In this document: positions 23,750 through 32,515 of the stretch, piece after piece | Numbering within the stretch: position 1 is the first letter of the stretch | How the letters are laid out: each line of letters begins with the position of its first letter | From: Streptomyces sp. B93 | GTDB taxonomy: Bacteria; Actinomycetota; Actinomycetes; Streptomycetales; Streptomycetaceae | Assembly (NCBI RefSeq): GCF_018070565.1 | Contig: NZ_JAGPXL010000053.1 | Location: 1 to 44,550, forward strand | DNA: 44,550 bases | Reading direction: 5' to 3' | Translations under genes and position numbers: made by a program | Notes under the pieces: generated by a model | Database searches by the model: none | What the model was told of the DNA's origin: nothing | The model's input: the letters and a program-made list of their open reading frames with translations, nothing else

Positions 23750-25912
23750 TCACCTCCCGACCGATGCCCACACCACCTTGCCGGTGTCCGTCCACCGCAC
23801 CCCCCACCGGGTGGTGAGCCCGTGCACGACGTGCAGGCCACGACCGCTGTCCCCGAGCAGCCCGTCGCGGCCCAGCCGCGGCCTGCCGTTGCCGGTGTCA
23901 CCCACCTCGCAGAGCAGTCCCTGCCCGGTCCTGATCAGCCGTACGGTGATGGGGCCGGTCGCGAAGCGGACCGCGTTGGCGACCAGCTCACTGACCACCA
24001 GCAGCACGCTGACCCTGGTGTCGTCCCTGACGCGCCACTGCCCCAGGAGCCCGGACACCACCGCGCGGGCGCGGGCCGCCGCGTCAGCGCGGGCAGGTAG
24101 CCGCCAGGTCGCGGTGTCCTCCTTGCGGTACCCGATCATGCGCGCCAGCAGCAGGGTCATGTCGTCGCGGTGCCGCGCAGGCGCCAGCGCGCTGACCACG
24201 CGCCGCGCGGCCTGGTCCAGTGCGTCCCAGGGGTGCACCGCGGACACGGCGTCCGACAGCCGGCCGATGCCCTCGTCGATCGACAGGGCGGGGTCCTCCA
24301 CCAGGCCGTCGGTGTACAGGGCGAGCAGCGAGCCCGGGGGCGCGGCGAACGTGTGCACGTCGAACGGCTCCCGCAGCGCGAACTCGGCACCGAGCCCGGG
24401 GTGGGGACGTGCCGCGACCGGTCCGCCCGGCCTGTCCGGGGGCACCAGGATCGGGGGGAGGTGACCCGCGCTGGACAGGGCGATGTGGTGGCTGACCGGG
24501 TCGTAGACGGTGATGCAGCAGGTCGACCCGAGGGCGCTGTACCCGGCCGCCAGCCCGGACTCCGCGTCGTCCAGCAACGTCACCGTCGCGTCCAGGTGCT
24601 CCAGCACCTCGTCGGGCCCCAGCCCCGCGGACAGCAGCGCGCGGGCCTCCATGCTCAGCTGTCCCATGGTGGCGGCGGCCCCCAGGCCGTGTCCGACGAC
24701 ATCGCCGACCACCAGCGCGGTACGGCCGTCCGGCAGCGGAAAGCTGTTCACCCAGTCACCGCCGACGCCCGCGCTGTCGGGGGTGGTGGGCTGGTAGATG
24801 CTGGCGGTCTCGATGGTGTCGCCGCTGGACCGCGGCAGCAGCCGGCGCTGCAACGCCAGCACCTGCGTGTGCTCGCGCTGGTGCTGCCGGGCCAGGTCCA
24901 CGTGGTGGGAGGTCCTGGCGACCAGCTCCTGCAAGTCGAGCAGCTCACTGTCGTCGAAGGGACGGCCCGAACGCCGCCAGACCTCCGCCACTCCCAGTAC
25001 GACAGGCGGCGCGCCGTCCAGGACCAGAGGTATGTACGCCACACTCGCCGCCCGGTCACCGGGCACCAGGGCACGTACCAGGCGCGCGCTGGCGAACACC
25101 CGCTCGATCGCCGCCCGGTCGGGCAGCACGATGGCCCGCGCGACATCGTCACGCCGTACCGCCTGCGACAGAAGACGACTCGCGTCACTGGGAAGATCGT
25201 CACCCGGGGTCACGTAGCCGTCGGGCCACACGCGGTCCGGGACCAGGGCCGCTCGCCGCAGCCGGATGCGCCGCCGCGGCTGCTCGGTGACCACCTCACC
25301 GGTCCACACGGCGAGGTCGAGATCGATGGCGGCCACGTCTCCCCAGGCCAGCAGGGACTCCGCCAGCGACTGCGCGGTCTCGCCGATGTCCAGCGAGGTG
25401 CCGATCGCCGTCTCGGCCGCGTACAGGTGCAGCCTCTTGGCCATGGCGATCAGCGAGACGGTCAGGCCCTCCAACGGCGCCGCGGCGGGCAGGATGCTCA
25501 TCGAGACCACCAGCTCCGAGCCGTCGGCGCGCCGCAGGCGCTGGACCCGGGCGACATGCGGCTCACCGGTCTCCAGTACCTGCCGCAACCGCCGAGTGAC
25601 CGTCGGTACGTCCCAGGGCGGCAGAAGATCGACGAAAGGGCTCCCGATCGCGACCTCCACCCCCGCGAAGACGGGCGCCTCCAGATTCGAACGGGTGATC
25701 TTCAGGTCCCGGTCCAGATTGACCGCGCCCAGGATCTGCTCCGCGCTGCCGGGGGTCGAACCGGCGGGTACCCGGTGACGGCCGGGGCCCTCTCCCTGCG
25801 AGTCGGAGGAGCCGGCGGCCCGTGCCGCCGCACCGCGCGGGATGTACCGCCCCAACGCGCCGCTGACCATGTCGAACGGCGACCCGGACGAGGCGGAAGG
25901 CGTGGACTCCAT
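23750..25912 (-). CDS. PAS-GAF-SpoIIE phosphatase-HATPase regulatory protein
   Basis: A 720-residue cytoplasmic signalling protein. After a disordered N-terminus (~1-55) come a PAS-like domain (~56-165, GAVNLDRDLKITRSN), a GAF domain (~170-345), a PP2C/SpoIIE phosphatase domain (~365-585, with GGDWVNSFPLPDGRTALVVG, VVGHGLGAAATMGQL and LLALYTDGLVE) and a C-terminal anti-sigma-factor-type HATPase (~600-718, VVSELVANAVRFATGPITVR). The metal-binding aspartates in GGDW, GDVVGHG and YTDG are kept. Such proteins dephosphorylate anti-sigma antagonists and may also act as the kinase, integrating a sensed signal with sigma-factor activity. The partner is not in the window. It converges on the PKS gene. 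Confidence 0.88.
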   Translation of the reverse strand: MESTPSASSGSPFDMVSGALGRYIPRGAAARAAGSSDSQGEGPGRHRVPAGSTPGSAEQILGAVNLDRDLKITRSNLEAPVFAGVEVAIGSPFVDLLPPWDVPTVTRRLRQVLETGEPHVARVQRLRRADGSELVVSMSILPAAAPLEGLTVSLIAMAKRLHLYAAETAIGTSLDIGETAQSLAESLLAWGDVAAIDLDLAVWTGEVVTEQPRRRIRLRRAALVPDRVWPDGYVTPGDDLPSDASRLLSQAVRRDDVARAIVLPDRAAIERVFASARLVRALVPGDRAASVAYIPLVLDGAPPVVLGVAEVWRRSGRPFDDSELLDLQELVARTSHHVDLARQHQREHTQVLALQRRLLPRSSGDTIETASIYQPTTPDSAGVGGDWVNSFPLPDGRTALVVGDVVGHGLGAAATMGQLSMEARALLSAGLGPDEVLEHLDATVTLLDDAESGLAAGYSALGSTCCITVYDPVSHHIALSSAGHLPPILVPPDRPGGPVAARPHPGLGAEFALREPFDVHTFAAPPGSLLALYTDGLVEDPALSIDEGIGRLSDAVSAVHPWDALDQAARRVVSALAPARHRDDMTLLLARMIGYRKEDTATWRLPARADAAARARAVVSGLLGQWRVRDDTRVSVLLVVSELVANAVRFATGPITVRLIRTGQGLLCEVGDTGNGRPRLGRDGLLGDSGRGLHVVHGLTTRWGVRWTDTGKVVWASVGR

Positions 25913-26113
25913 GCGGCTCTCTCATCTCGCTCGCCGTACCGGAACCTCGGCGACAGGGTCCCGGCATTCCTGACCGCACACCTCATTCAATAACACCCGG
26001 GCGGCTTCGCCCACACGAGCTGATCACACGACGAGAGCGGACAGCCACGGATGGTCACCCTCAGTGATGGATGATGGCGTGACTCAGAGTCGCCGGCTCG
26101 GCGACGGCTGGAG

Positions 26114-26978
26114 ATGTCGCTGAAGGAGATGCCGACGGGGGGCGAGGCGAGCCCCGCCATGCCGTGTGCGGCGCCGGAGCTGGGGCGGGTGGGGCATTCG
26201 TGGCTGCCGTCGCTGTATCGGCTGCGTCGTGGTCGGGAGGCCGTTGTACGTGGCCATGCCGGAGCTGCGGCTGCTCGACGGAACGAGGACCGGCCGGGCG
26301 GCGGGCGCGGATACGAGGGTGCTCCGGTGTCCCGGCGGGACGTGGCTGTCGCGCTCGGCCCGCTGTGGCACGAGGGCGCCGCCCCGGGCTGCTCGCCGCC
26401 CTCACACCCGACGAGCCGCCCGCCCTGCGCCGCGCCGCCGTCGAGGCGCTGGGCCCGCTCGGTCACCTCCCAGCCGTCCCAGCTCTCGTGACCTTGGCCG
26501 GGGACGAGGAAGAGCCACCCCCCTGCGGGCGCGCGGTCACGGCACTGGGACGGATCGGCGGCGGGGAAGCCATCCCGGTGCTGCTGGGCGCGGCCCGGTC
26601 GAACTCCGAGACGCTCCGACTGCGGGCAGCCGAAACACTCGTCAGCTTCCGCACGGAGGAAGTGATCACCGCCCTCACAGACCTGGCGGCGGACGCGGAA
26701 CCGAAGACCGCAGAGGCGGCAGTCGACTCCCTGGCGCGCATCGGCCCCCGGCAGCCGCCCCTCCCGGCCAGGGCCGGGGCCCGCCACAGTCCTGGCCCAG
26801 CTGGCACACCCGCCCTACCCGCTGTCCGTCCAGGCCAAGGCCGAACGCGCCCTCGCTGAGCGCCCGCCGCCGGAGCCCTGCCCCATATTCGATTCGGCCC
26901 GTCGTGACGACGCCCCGCGCCTGGGGCTTGATGATCTGCGGACGAACCGCTGGGCCACGGTGCGGAACCCCTCGAACC
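26114..26978 (+). pseudogene. HEAT-repeat (PBS-lyase-type) protein, decayed
   Basis: Recognisable HEAT repeats are scattered over more than one frame. VALGPLWHEGAAP lies in one frame near 26345. LLAALTPDEPPALRRAAVEALGP, VPALVTLAGDEEEP, RAVTALGRIGGGEAIPVLLG and ALTDLAADAEPKTAEAAVDS lie in another (about 26394-26760). LAQLAHPPYPLSVQAKAERA lies in a third frame from about 26786. No single frame holds the whole protein and there is no good start, so at least two frameshifts have occurred. HEAT repeats are protein-binding solenoids; nothing more specific can be said. Confidence 0.65.
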
Positions 26979-26979
26979 G

Positions 26980-27527
26980 TCAGAGCACGTCCCCGTCCCA
27001 CCAGTCGAAGACCAGCTCGGACGCGAGGTCGAGCAGACCGGCGAGGGCGGGCCGCACGAACAGGCCCTCCTCCTCTCCGGACAGCCGCACGATGCCCTGC
27101 GGGCCCAGCGCGCAGACCCGCCCGCCCCACACCCTCCAGCCGCGGGCGGCGTACAGCGCGGCCCCACGTCGGTAGCGGACAGCATCCCCGCGTCATAGGG
27201 CCGGTCGATCACCCGCTCCAGCTCCGCCATCGCCCGACCGCCGAGCCCCGAGCGGCGCGCGTCGGACCGTACGGCGACCGCCGCCACGTGGCCGACCCAC
27301 AGCCGACGGTCCCGGTACCGGATGCGCCGCACGACCACCGCGCCGTGCGCGAGGAGCCGGCCGCCGCCGTGCATGAGGACGTGCATGCCACCGAGGCCCT
27401 GATCTTAGTCCTCGTCGGCGAAGTCGACGTCGAGAGCGTCGTCCAACCGGGCGCGCACCTCTCGTAGTTCGGCGGCGACCAGGTCGGCGGTGTGCGCGGT
27501 ACGCGGGGTGACGGCGGACGCGGCCAT
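26980..27527 (-). pseudogene. Broken aminoglycoside 2'-N-acetyltransferase-like GNAT gene
   Basis: Joining the parts gives a ~182-residue protein, the length of AAC(2')-I enzymes. The N-terminus MAASAVTPRTAHTADLVAAE, continuing to DVDFADED, is followed in frame by a TAA stop (27405-27407, codon 41). Then comes the acetyl-CoA-binding GNAT core: GLGGMHVLMHGGGRLLAHGA, then HVAAVAVRSDARRSGLGGRA. A one-base loss near the CCCC run at 27162-27165 shifts the frame before ALYAARGWRVWGG; the ending AELV/SELVFDWWDGDVL resembles the DW..GDVW end of AAC(2'). With two lesions it cannot make an active enzyme. Confidence 0.75.
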
Positions 27528-27712
27528 GGTCGTTCGACCAGTATCCGCCGTCACCGGCGGACGGAGGGCGGGGGACGGAAGCCGGCCATACGCTGATCCG
27601 TGGACGGCGGCGGACGCCGGACCGACGGGAACCGGCCGGTCGGATCGCCCACCCGGCTGATCCTGCGCACGGCGTGGGACACAGGCTTCTGACGAGGGGA
27701 ACCGGTGAACTC

Positions 27713-27919
27713 ATGAACGACACGTCGAAGGTGTTTCTCGAGGGTGGCCCCGATGACCTGCCCGACCGGATCGTCCTGGCCCCGTCCACCGGGCCGGACG
27801 TGAAAATCGAGCTGCGCAACGGCTACGAGCACTTCAGGCCGACGGCGCGCCAGGCGGACACGCCCGAGGGCCGCCTCCCCGTCTACGAGTGGTGGGAGCG
27901 GACGGAGATGCCGGGCTAG
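27713..27919 (+). CDS. DUF5988 family small protein
   Basis: A 68-residue protein that I recognise as DUF5988: VFLEGGPDDLPDRIV, VKIELRNGYEHF and RLPVYEWWERTEMPG are the conserved stretches. The function is unknown to me. Such proteins often occur beside secondary-metabolite or regulatory genes in Streptomyces. The ATG at 27713 follows GGTGAA and is where relatives begin. It lies intact between two decayed genes. Confidence 0.8.
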   Translation: MNDTSKVFLEGGPDDLPDRIVLAPSTGPDVKIELRNGYEHFRPTARQADTPEGRLPVYEWWERTEMPG

Positions 27920-27923
27920 TGTC

Positions 27924-28160
27924 GTGCGCCGGAGATCCCGGGCCCAAGTCCGTAGCCTGTTCTCGTGTCTCGGGTCCTGGTACCGCCGAAGTCGTGTGGC
28001 TGCGGAGCCCACGGTATCCGCGGATACGGCGAGGAAGTGGCGCTCGGGGTTGGCCGACCGGCGGACGGCCGGACTCGCGGGCGAGCCGCATGCGGGTCGG
28101 CACAGGCAAGAAGGAGTCAGGCTCAACTGCCCCACCAGGTCGAGGGCATGGTCGCCGTGA
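27924..28160 (+). pseudogene. Remnant of an IS630-type transposase N-terminus
   Basis: Within this 78-residue frame, RRRSRAQVR at the start and SADTARKWRSGLADRRTAGL, continuing to AGEPHAGR, look like the helix-turn-helix region of IS630-family transposases (DTARKWR.RF..R.LAGLADEPR.GRP). The part between is out of frame or scrambled and no catalytic domain follows. It supports an old insertion in this decayed stretch. The match is short, so confidence is limited. Confidence 0.45.
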
Positions 28161-28391
28161 CGCTGGAGTCACGTGCTGGAGGCCGGGGCAGCCGCCGATA
28201 GCCGGACGGCCTCACGGTGCCAACGGCCGGAGCGTTGGCGGGTCTTCGACGCGATGTCGCCACACCCGCCGGGTTCACTGAGGTGAACCCCGCCGTCGAC
28301 GCTGCCGCAGGCCCGCCCCGGGCGGACATCACACTCTTCGGTGGCACGGAGGTCGGACTCAGGAGCAGCTCAGGCACACGGTCGCCGGAGG

Positions 28392-29765
28392 TCACCTCCG
28401 ACCAGCGGCGTCCACGGGCGTTGCCGTCACACCGGGCCACACCGCGGAGGCGTCGTCCCGGAACGGGTCGGGCAAGCGGATCGGGCGGACCGGGACCGGA
28501 CTGGCACCCTCGCCGGTGACCGCCGTCCAGGGGACGGGCCGGCCGGAATAGCTCAGAGCGGTCAGTGCGAAGGTGTCGTCGGCGTAGACCTCGACGTACT
28601 CACCGACCGTGAGGATGCGCAGCGTGGCGGGGAGGCTCGGCAGAGCGGTCCAGGCCAGCGCCTCTCCCCCGGGCCCGGTGATCCGGAGATCGGTGCCGTC
28701 GCAGACCACGGCGAGGGCGACGCGGTCGTCGCCGGGATGTTCAGCGCGTAGCACGACCTCGACGCGGTCGCTGACCTCGACGTCGCCGACCGCGTGCAGC
28801 GCGGGATCGTGGCTCTCCTCCCGGAGCCAGGGCTCCAGGCCCGGCCACCACGCGAGGTGCGGCGCCTCGCCCGGCAGGGCGACGAGCTTCTTGGGCTGCG
28901 CGAGCATGCCGCGGCAGCGGTCACCAGTGTCGGTGAGGCCGACGCGGCGCGGCGTGGTGTGCAGCACGACGCGGGAGCCGTCGGGGGCGGCGACGACACG
29001 CGGGGCGTACGCGCCCGTCGGGCCGAGCGGGCCGCGACGCGTCCACGGGCCACGCAGGCGGGGCGCGGTCCACGCCTCGAAACCCCGGGTCGCGCCGATG
29101 GAACCGAGCAGCAGCCAACTGCCGTCGTCGAGGCGTTCGAGCACGGGGCACTCCAACTCGTCGACGTCTCCCGGGGAGACGAGCGGAGGCTGGACGGTCC
29201 AGTCCTCCAGGTCGTCGGAGGTCGCCCATGCCACGCAGCCGCTGACGTCGGCGGGCAGGGCGGCGTCGGCGGCGCAGAGCACCATGACCCAGCCGTCGGA
29301 CTCGTCGTCGCGTACGACGAAGGGGTCGCGCCAGCCCATGCGTTCACCCGTGCGGTACCAGCGCGGGTCGGCCTCGACGACCGGCCCCGTGCCGTGGCGG
29401 CGCCAGCCGGTGCCGTCGGTGCGGTCGGAGTACGCCAGGCCCACCGACTGCAGGGGCCAACCATCGGGGGTGAGTCCCGAGACGGCGGTGTAGAGCATCG
29501 CCATACCGGGGCCGTGCGGGAAGGCGTGCATGGTCCACACCGCCTGCTGGTCGAAGCGGCCCGGCAGGCCGTTGCCGAAGGCGGTGCCCTGCGGCTCCCA
29601 GTGGACCAGGTCGGCGGAGGTGGCCCGGCCGTAGGAGGTCTCCATGCGCAGGTGGTCGAACTCGGCCGTCCACGGGCCCTGCAGGTGCAGCACGGTGTAG
29701 GTGCCGTCCCCGTGGCGCAGGAGGTCGAAATCGTTCACGCAGAGGCCGGGCGGCGCGTATCGCAT
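28392..29765 (-). CDS. GH32-like glycoside hydrolase (five-bladed propeller)
   Basis: A 457-residue cytoplasmic protein without signal peptide. It has the GH32/GH68 clan features: a first aspartate in CVNDFDLL (D12, replacing the usual WMNDPNG), the WRDPFVV motif (145-151, transition-state Asp147) and the DELECPVLE motif (E205, acid/base in the EC motif). The C-terminal ~130 residues form a beta-sandwich like that of GH32 enzymes. GH32 enzymes cleave fructosides such as sucrose or fructans; the changed first motif makes the substrate uncertain. The ATG at 29765 has AGGA 8 bases upstream. It is divergent from a LacI repressor that heads an ABC importer operon. Confidence 0.75.
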   Translation of the reverse strand: MRYAPPGLCVNDFDLLRHGDGTYTVLHLQGPWTAEFDHLRMETSYGRATSADLVHWEPQGTAFGNGLPGRFDQQAVWTMHAFPHGPGMAMLYTAVSGLTPDGWPLQSVGLAYSDRTDGTGWRRHGTGPVVEADPRWYRTGERMGWRDPFVVRDDESDGWVMVLCAADAALPADVSGCVAWATSDDLEDWTVQPPLVSPGDVDELECPVLERLDDGSWLLLGSIGATRGFEAWTAPRLRGPWTRRGPLGPTGAYAPRVVAAPDGSRVVLHTTPRRVGLTDTGDRCRGMLAQPKKLVALPGEAPHLAWWPGLEPWLREESHDPALHAVGDVEVSDRVEVVLRAEHPGDDRVALAVVCDGTDLRITGPGGEALAWTALPSLPATLRILTVGEYVEVYADDTFALTALSYSGRPVPWTAVTGEGASPVPVRPIRLPDPFRDDASAVWPGVTATPVDAAGRR

Positions 29766-29860
29766 GGACGGGTCCTGTCTGCCGACAGCGGCACTCAAGC
29801 GTGTGCGCTGTGCTCTAGCTGGTGAGAGTTCCTCTGGTGACCAGCCGCAGTAAATCCGAA

Positions 29861-29898
29861 CGCAAACGCTTGCGCAACTGCTGGGGCGGGTCTACGGT
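29861..29898 (+). promoter_or_regulatory. LacI-type operator overlapping the LacI gene promoter
   Basis: CGCAAACGCTTGCG (29861-29874) is a LacI-family operator palindrome with the central CG and one mismatched pair. Its end overlaps a -35 box TTGCGC (29870-29875), followed after 17 bases by TACGGT (29893-29898). The site can control both the operon and the divergent GH32-like gene. Confidence 0.7.
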
Positions 29899-29972
29899 CT
29901 CGTCACTCCCCCTCACGCCGACGTGCTGCCGGACCCCGGCCACGCGGCGCGTACCAGAACAAGGAGCGTCCC

Positions 29973-30992
29973 GTGACGGTCAGCATCACCGATGTCGCCG
30001 AGGCCACCGGTGTCTCGGCGTCCACCGTGTCCCGCGCTCTGCGTGGGCGCCCCGGAGTGTCGGAGGAGATGCGGGCCCGGATCGTCGCGGTCGCCGCCGA
30101 CCTGGGCTACACCGCGTCCCGCTCGGCGTCCAGCCTGGCCAGCGGGCGCACCTACACCATCGGCGTCGTCGTCCCGTACGTAGGCCGCTGGTTCTTCGGC
30201 ACCGTCCTGGACGCGGCCGAGAAGGTGTTCAGCGCCGCCGGCTACGACGTCCTGCTCTACAACCTCGGCTCACCGGAGGTACGCAAGCGCTTCTTCACCA
30301 AGCTCCCGATCCGCAAGCGGGTCGACGCCGTGCTGTCCCTGCTGATCCCGGACCCGCAGGAGGCAGCCGCCCTGCGCTCCTTGGACGTCCCGCTGGCGAC
30401 CACGGTCGGCGGCGCCCGACCCGGCTTCACGGTGGTCGGCATCGACGACCGGGGCGGGGCGGAGAGCGCCGTACGGCACCTGGTGAACCTCGGCCACCGC
30501 CGGGTGGGCATCATCTCCGGGGCCAGCGAGCCGCTGCACTGGACCACTCCCCTGGACCGCCGCCAGGGCTACCTGGACGTGCTGGCCGACGCCGGGATCG
30601 AGCACGACAGCGGCCTGGAGGCGGACGGCGGATACACCGTCGAGGGTGGCGAGCGGGCCATGACCGAGCTCCTGGCGCTGCGTCACCCGCCGACCGCCGT
30701 GTTCGCCCAGTCCGACGAGATGGCGATGGGTGCGCTGCGCGCCCTGCGCCGACACCGGCTGAGGGTGCCGGACGACGTGTCCGTCGTGGGCTTCGACGAT
30801 CACGAGCTGTCCGAGGTCGTCGGACTGACCACCGTGGCCCAGCCGGTCGCCGCCCAGGGCCGGGAGGCGGCCCGGCTGCTGCTGGCCCAGCTCGACGACC
30901 CGGACGCCGGGCCGGCGGCTCCCGTCGAGATGCCCATCCGCCTCGTCCTCCGCGAGACCACCGCTCCGCCGCACAGCCGGCGGCAGCGGTAA
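29973..30992 (+). CDS. LacI-family repressor
   Basis: A 339-residue regulator starting at GTG with AAGGAG upstream. The N-terminal HTH with hinge helix reads ITDVAEATGVSASTVSRALR, then GRPGVSEEMRARI and LGYTASRSASSLASGRT. The periplasmic-binding-type ligand domain runs from about residue 62, with PTAVFAQSDEMAMGALRALR and the typical DVSVVGFDDHELSEV. It should repress the downstream ABC sugar importer and the divergent hydrolase gene until the sugar binds; the operator is at 29861-29874. Confidence 0.9.
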   Translation: MTVSITDVAEATGVSASTVSRALRGRPGVSEEMRARIVAVAADLGYTASRSASSLASGRTYTIGVVVPYVGRWFFGTVLDAAEKVFSAAGYDVLLYNLGSPEVRKRFFTKLPIRKRVDAVLSLLIPDPQEAAALRSLDVPLATTVGGARPGFTVVGIDDRGGAESAVRHLVNLGHRRVGIISGASEPLHWTTPLDRRQGYLDVLADAGIEHDSGLEADGGYTVEGGERAMTELLALRHPPTAVFAQSDEMAMGALRALRRHRLRVPDDVSVVGFDDHELSEVVGLTTVAQPVAAQGREAARLLLAQLDDPDAGPAAPVEMPIRLVLRETTAPPHSRRQR

Positions 30993-31089
30993 CCCGCGCA
31001 CGCCTCGTCAACCATCCGTTCCCGGAGGGCCGATCCGCCCCCGGCTCCACCGTCCACGCACCCACCGCACACCGCTCGGAGGTACCACC

Positions 31090-32433
31090 ATGACCAACGC
31101 ACCCGGAAGACACCGCCGGACAGGCCTGACGGCCCTCGCCCTCCTGCCGCTGGCCGCGCTGGCCGCCTGCGGCGGCGGGGGCGGCACGGGCGACACCTCG
31201 GCCGAGGAGGGCAGCGGCAAGGGCACGATCAGCATCTGGGCCCACCAGGGTCAGGCGAGCGAGACAGCCGCGTTGCAGAACGCGGTGAAGTCCTTCAACT
31301 CCTCGCAGAGCGACATCAAGGCCGAGCTGAAGCTGATCCCCGAGAACGACTACACGAAGACCATCACCGCCACCGACGCCTCCGAACTGCCGGACGTGCT
31401 GGAGTTCGACGGCCCGACGATGGCGAACTTCGTCTACAACGGCAAGCTCGCCCCGGTCGACGACCACGTCTCCACCCGGACCCTCGGCAACGCCACCGAC
31501 GCCGTCAAGGCGCAGGGCGAGATCGACGGCAAGCACTACGGCCTGGGCATGTTCGATTCCGGGCTCGGTCTGTACGCCAACAAGAAACAGCTGGACGCGG
31601 CCGGTGTGACGTATCCGAAGAGTGTGGAGGACGCCTGGACGGCCGAGGAGTTCGGCCAGGCGCTGAAGGCGCTGAAGGCCGAGGACCCCGACGGGAAGGT
31701 CCTCGACATATCGGAGCAGTACGGCCTGGCCACCGAGTGGGGCACCTACGGCTTCTCCCCGATCGTGTGGTCGGCCGGCGGTGCCCTGCTCAAGGACGGC
31801 AAGGCGGAGGGCGCCCTCGACAGTCCCAAGGTCGTCTCCGCGATGAAGACCTTCCAGTCCTGGAAGGCGTACGTCGACCCCAACACCGACGGCAACGCCT
31901 TCACCAACGGCAAGGTGGCGCTGAGCTGGGTCGGCCACTGGATGTACCCCGCCTACGGCGAGGCCCTCGGTGACGACCTCGTCGTCCTGCCGCTGCCGGA
32001 CTTCGGCAACGGTCCCAGGACCGGGCAGGGTTCGTGGGCCTGGGGCATCGGCGCCCACAGCGAGAACGGCAAGGCCGCGGGCACTTTCCTGGACTACCTC
32101 CTCAACGACACCAACGTCGGCGCGATGACGAAGGCCAACGGCGCGGTGCCCGCCACCAGGACCGCGCTCGCCAAGAGCGAGCTGTACCGGGAGGGCGGGC
32201 CTCTCCAGCTCTTCGCCGACCAGCTCGCCCGGTCCTGCGGCGACAGCGCCGTCGACGACTCCTGTGTCGCCGTCACCCGTCCGGTGACCGCCGGGTACCC
32301 CACGGTCACCGCCAAGTTCCACACGGCCCTGAACTCGATCTACGGCGGTGCCGACCCGCAGGAGGCCCTGCGCAAGGCCGCCCGCGCCATCGACCGGGAC
32401 TTCGCCGACAACGCCGGCTACGAGATCCCGTAG
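31090..32433 (+). CDS. ABC sugar-binding lipoprotein
   Basis: A 447-residue family 1 solute-binding protein. The signal peptide ends in LAALAAC with the lipidated Cys27, followed by a Gly-rich linker. ISIWAHQGQASETAALQNAV, LPDVLEFDGPTMANFVYNGK and LGLYANKKQLDAAGV mark a carbohydrate-binding member. By context it would bind the substrate or product of the GH32-like enzyme, perhaps a fructose- or sucrose-like oligosaccharide. It is 97 bases after the LacI gene and is followed by a very stable hairpin before the permease genes. Confidence 0.87.
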   Translation: MTNAPGRHRRTGLTALALLPLAALAACGGGGGTGDTSAEEGSGKGTISIWAHQGQASETAALQNAVKSFNSSQSDIKAELKLIPENDYTKTITATDASELPDVLEFDGPTMANFVYNGKLAPVDDHVSTRTLGNATDAVKAQGEIDGKHYGLGMFDSGLGLYANKKQLDAAGVTYPKSVEDAWTAEEFGQALKALKAEDPDGKVLDISEQYGLATEWGTYGFSPIVWSAGGALLKDGKAEGALDSPKVVSAMKTFQSWKAYVDPNTDGNAFTNGKVALSWVGHWMYPAYGEALGDDLVVLPLPDFGNGPRTGQGSWAWGIGAHSENGKAAGTFLDYLLNDTNVGAMTKANGAVPATRTALAKSELYREGGPLQLFADQLARSCGDSAVDDSCVAVTRPVTAGYPTVTAKFHTALNSIYGGADPQEALRKAARAIDRDFADNAGYEIP

Positions 32434-32450
32434 CCCGCAGGACGCATCGG

Positions 32451-32496
32451 CCCGGGCGGGCCCGCCGTCGGCGACACGCCGGCGGGCCCGCCCGGG
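32451..32496 (+). terminator. Intra-operon hairpin between binding-protein and permease genes
   Basis: The 17-base arm at 32451-32467 is perfectly complementary to 32480-32496 (all G and C), with a 12-base loop. It begins 17 bases after the lipoprotein stop and ends 19 bases before the permease start. Such a structure usually gives partial termination or protects the 3' end of the upstream mRNA, making more binding protein than permease. Confidence 0.75.
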
Positions 32497-32515
32497 CCGG
32501 GAACAGGAACCTCCC

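Noticed and set aside
28217..28519. A 100-codon plus-strand frame after the IS630-like remnant
   Set aside because: No domain or credible context; it overlaps the 3' end of the GH32-like gene on the other strand and probably is decayed sequence.
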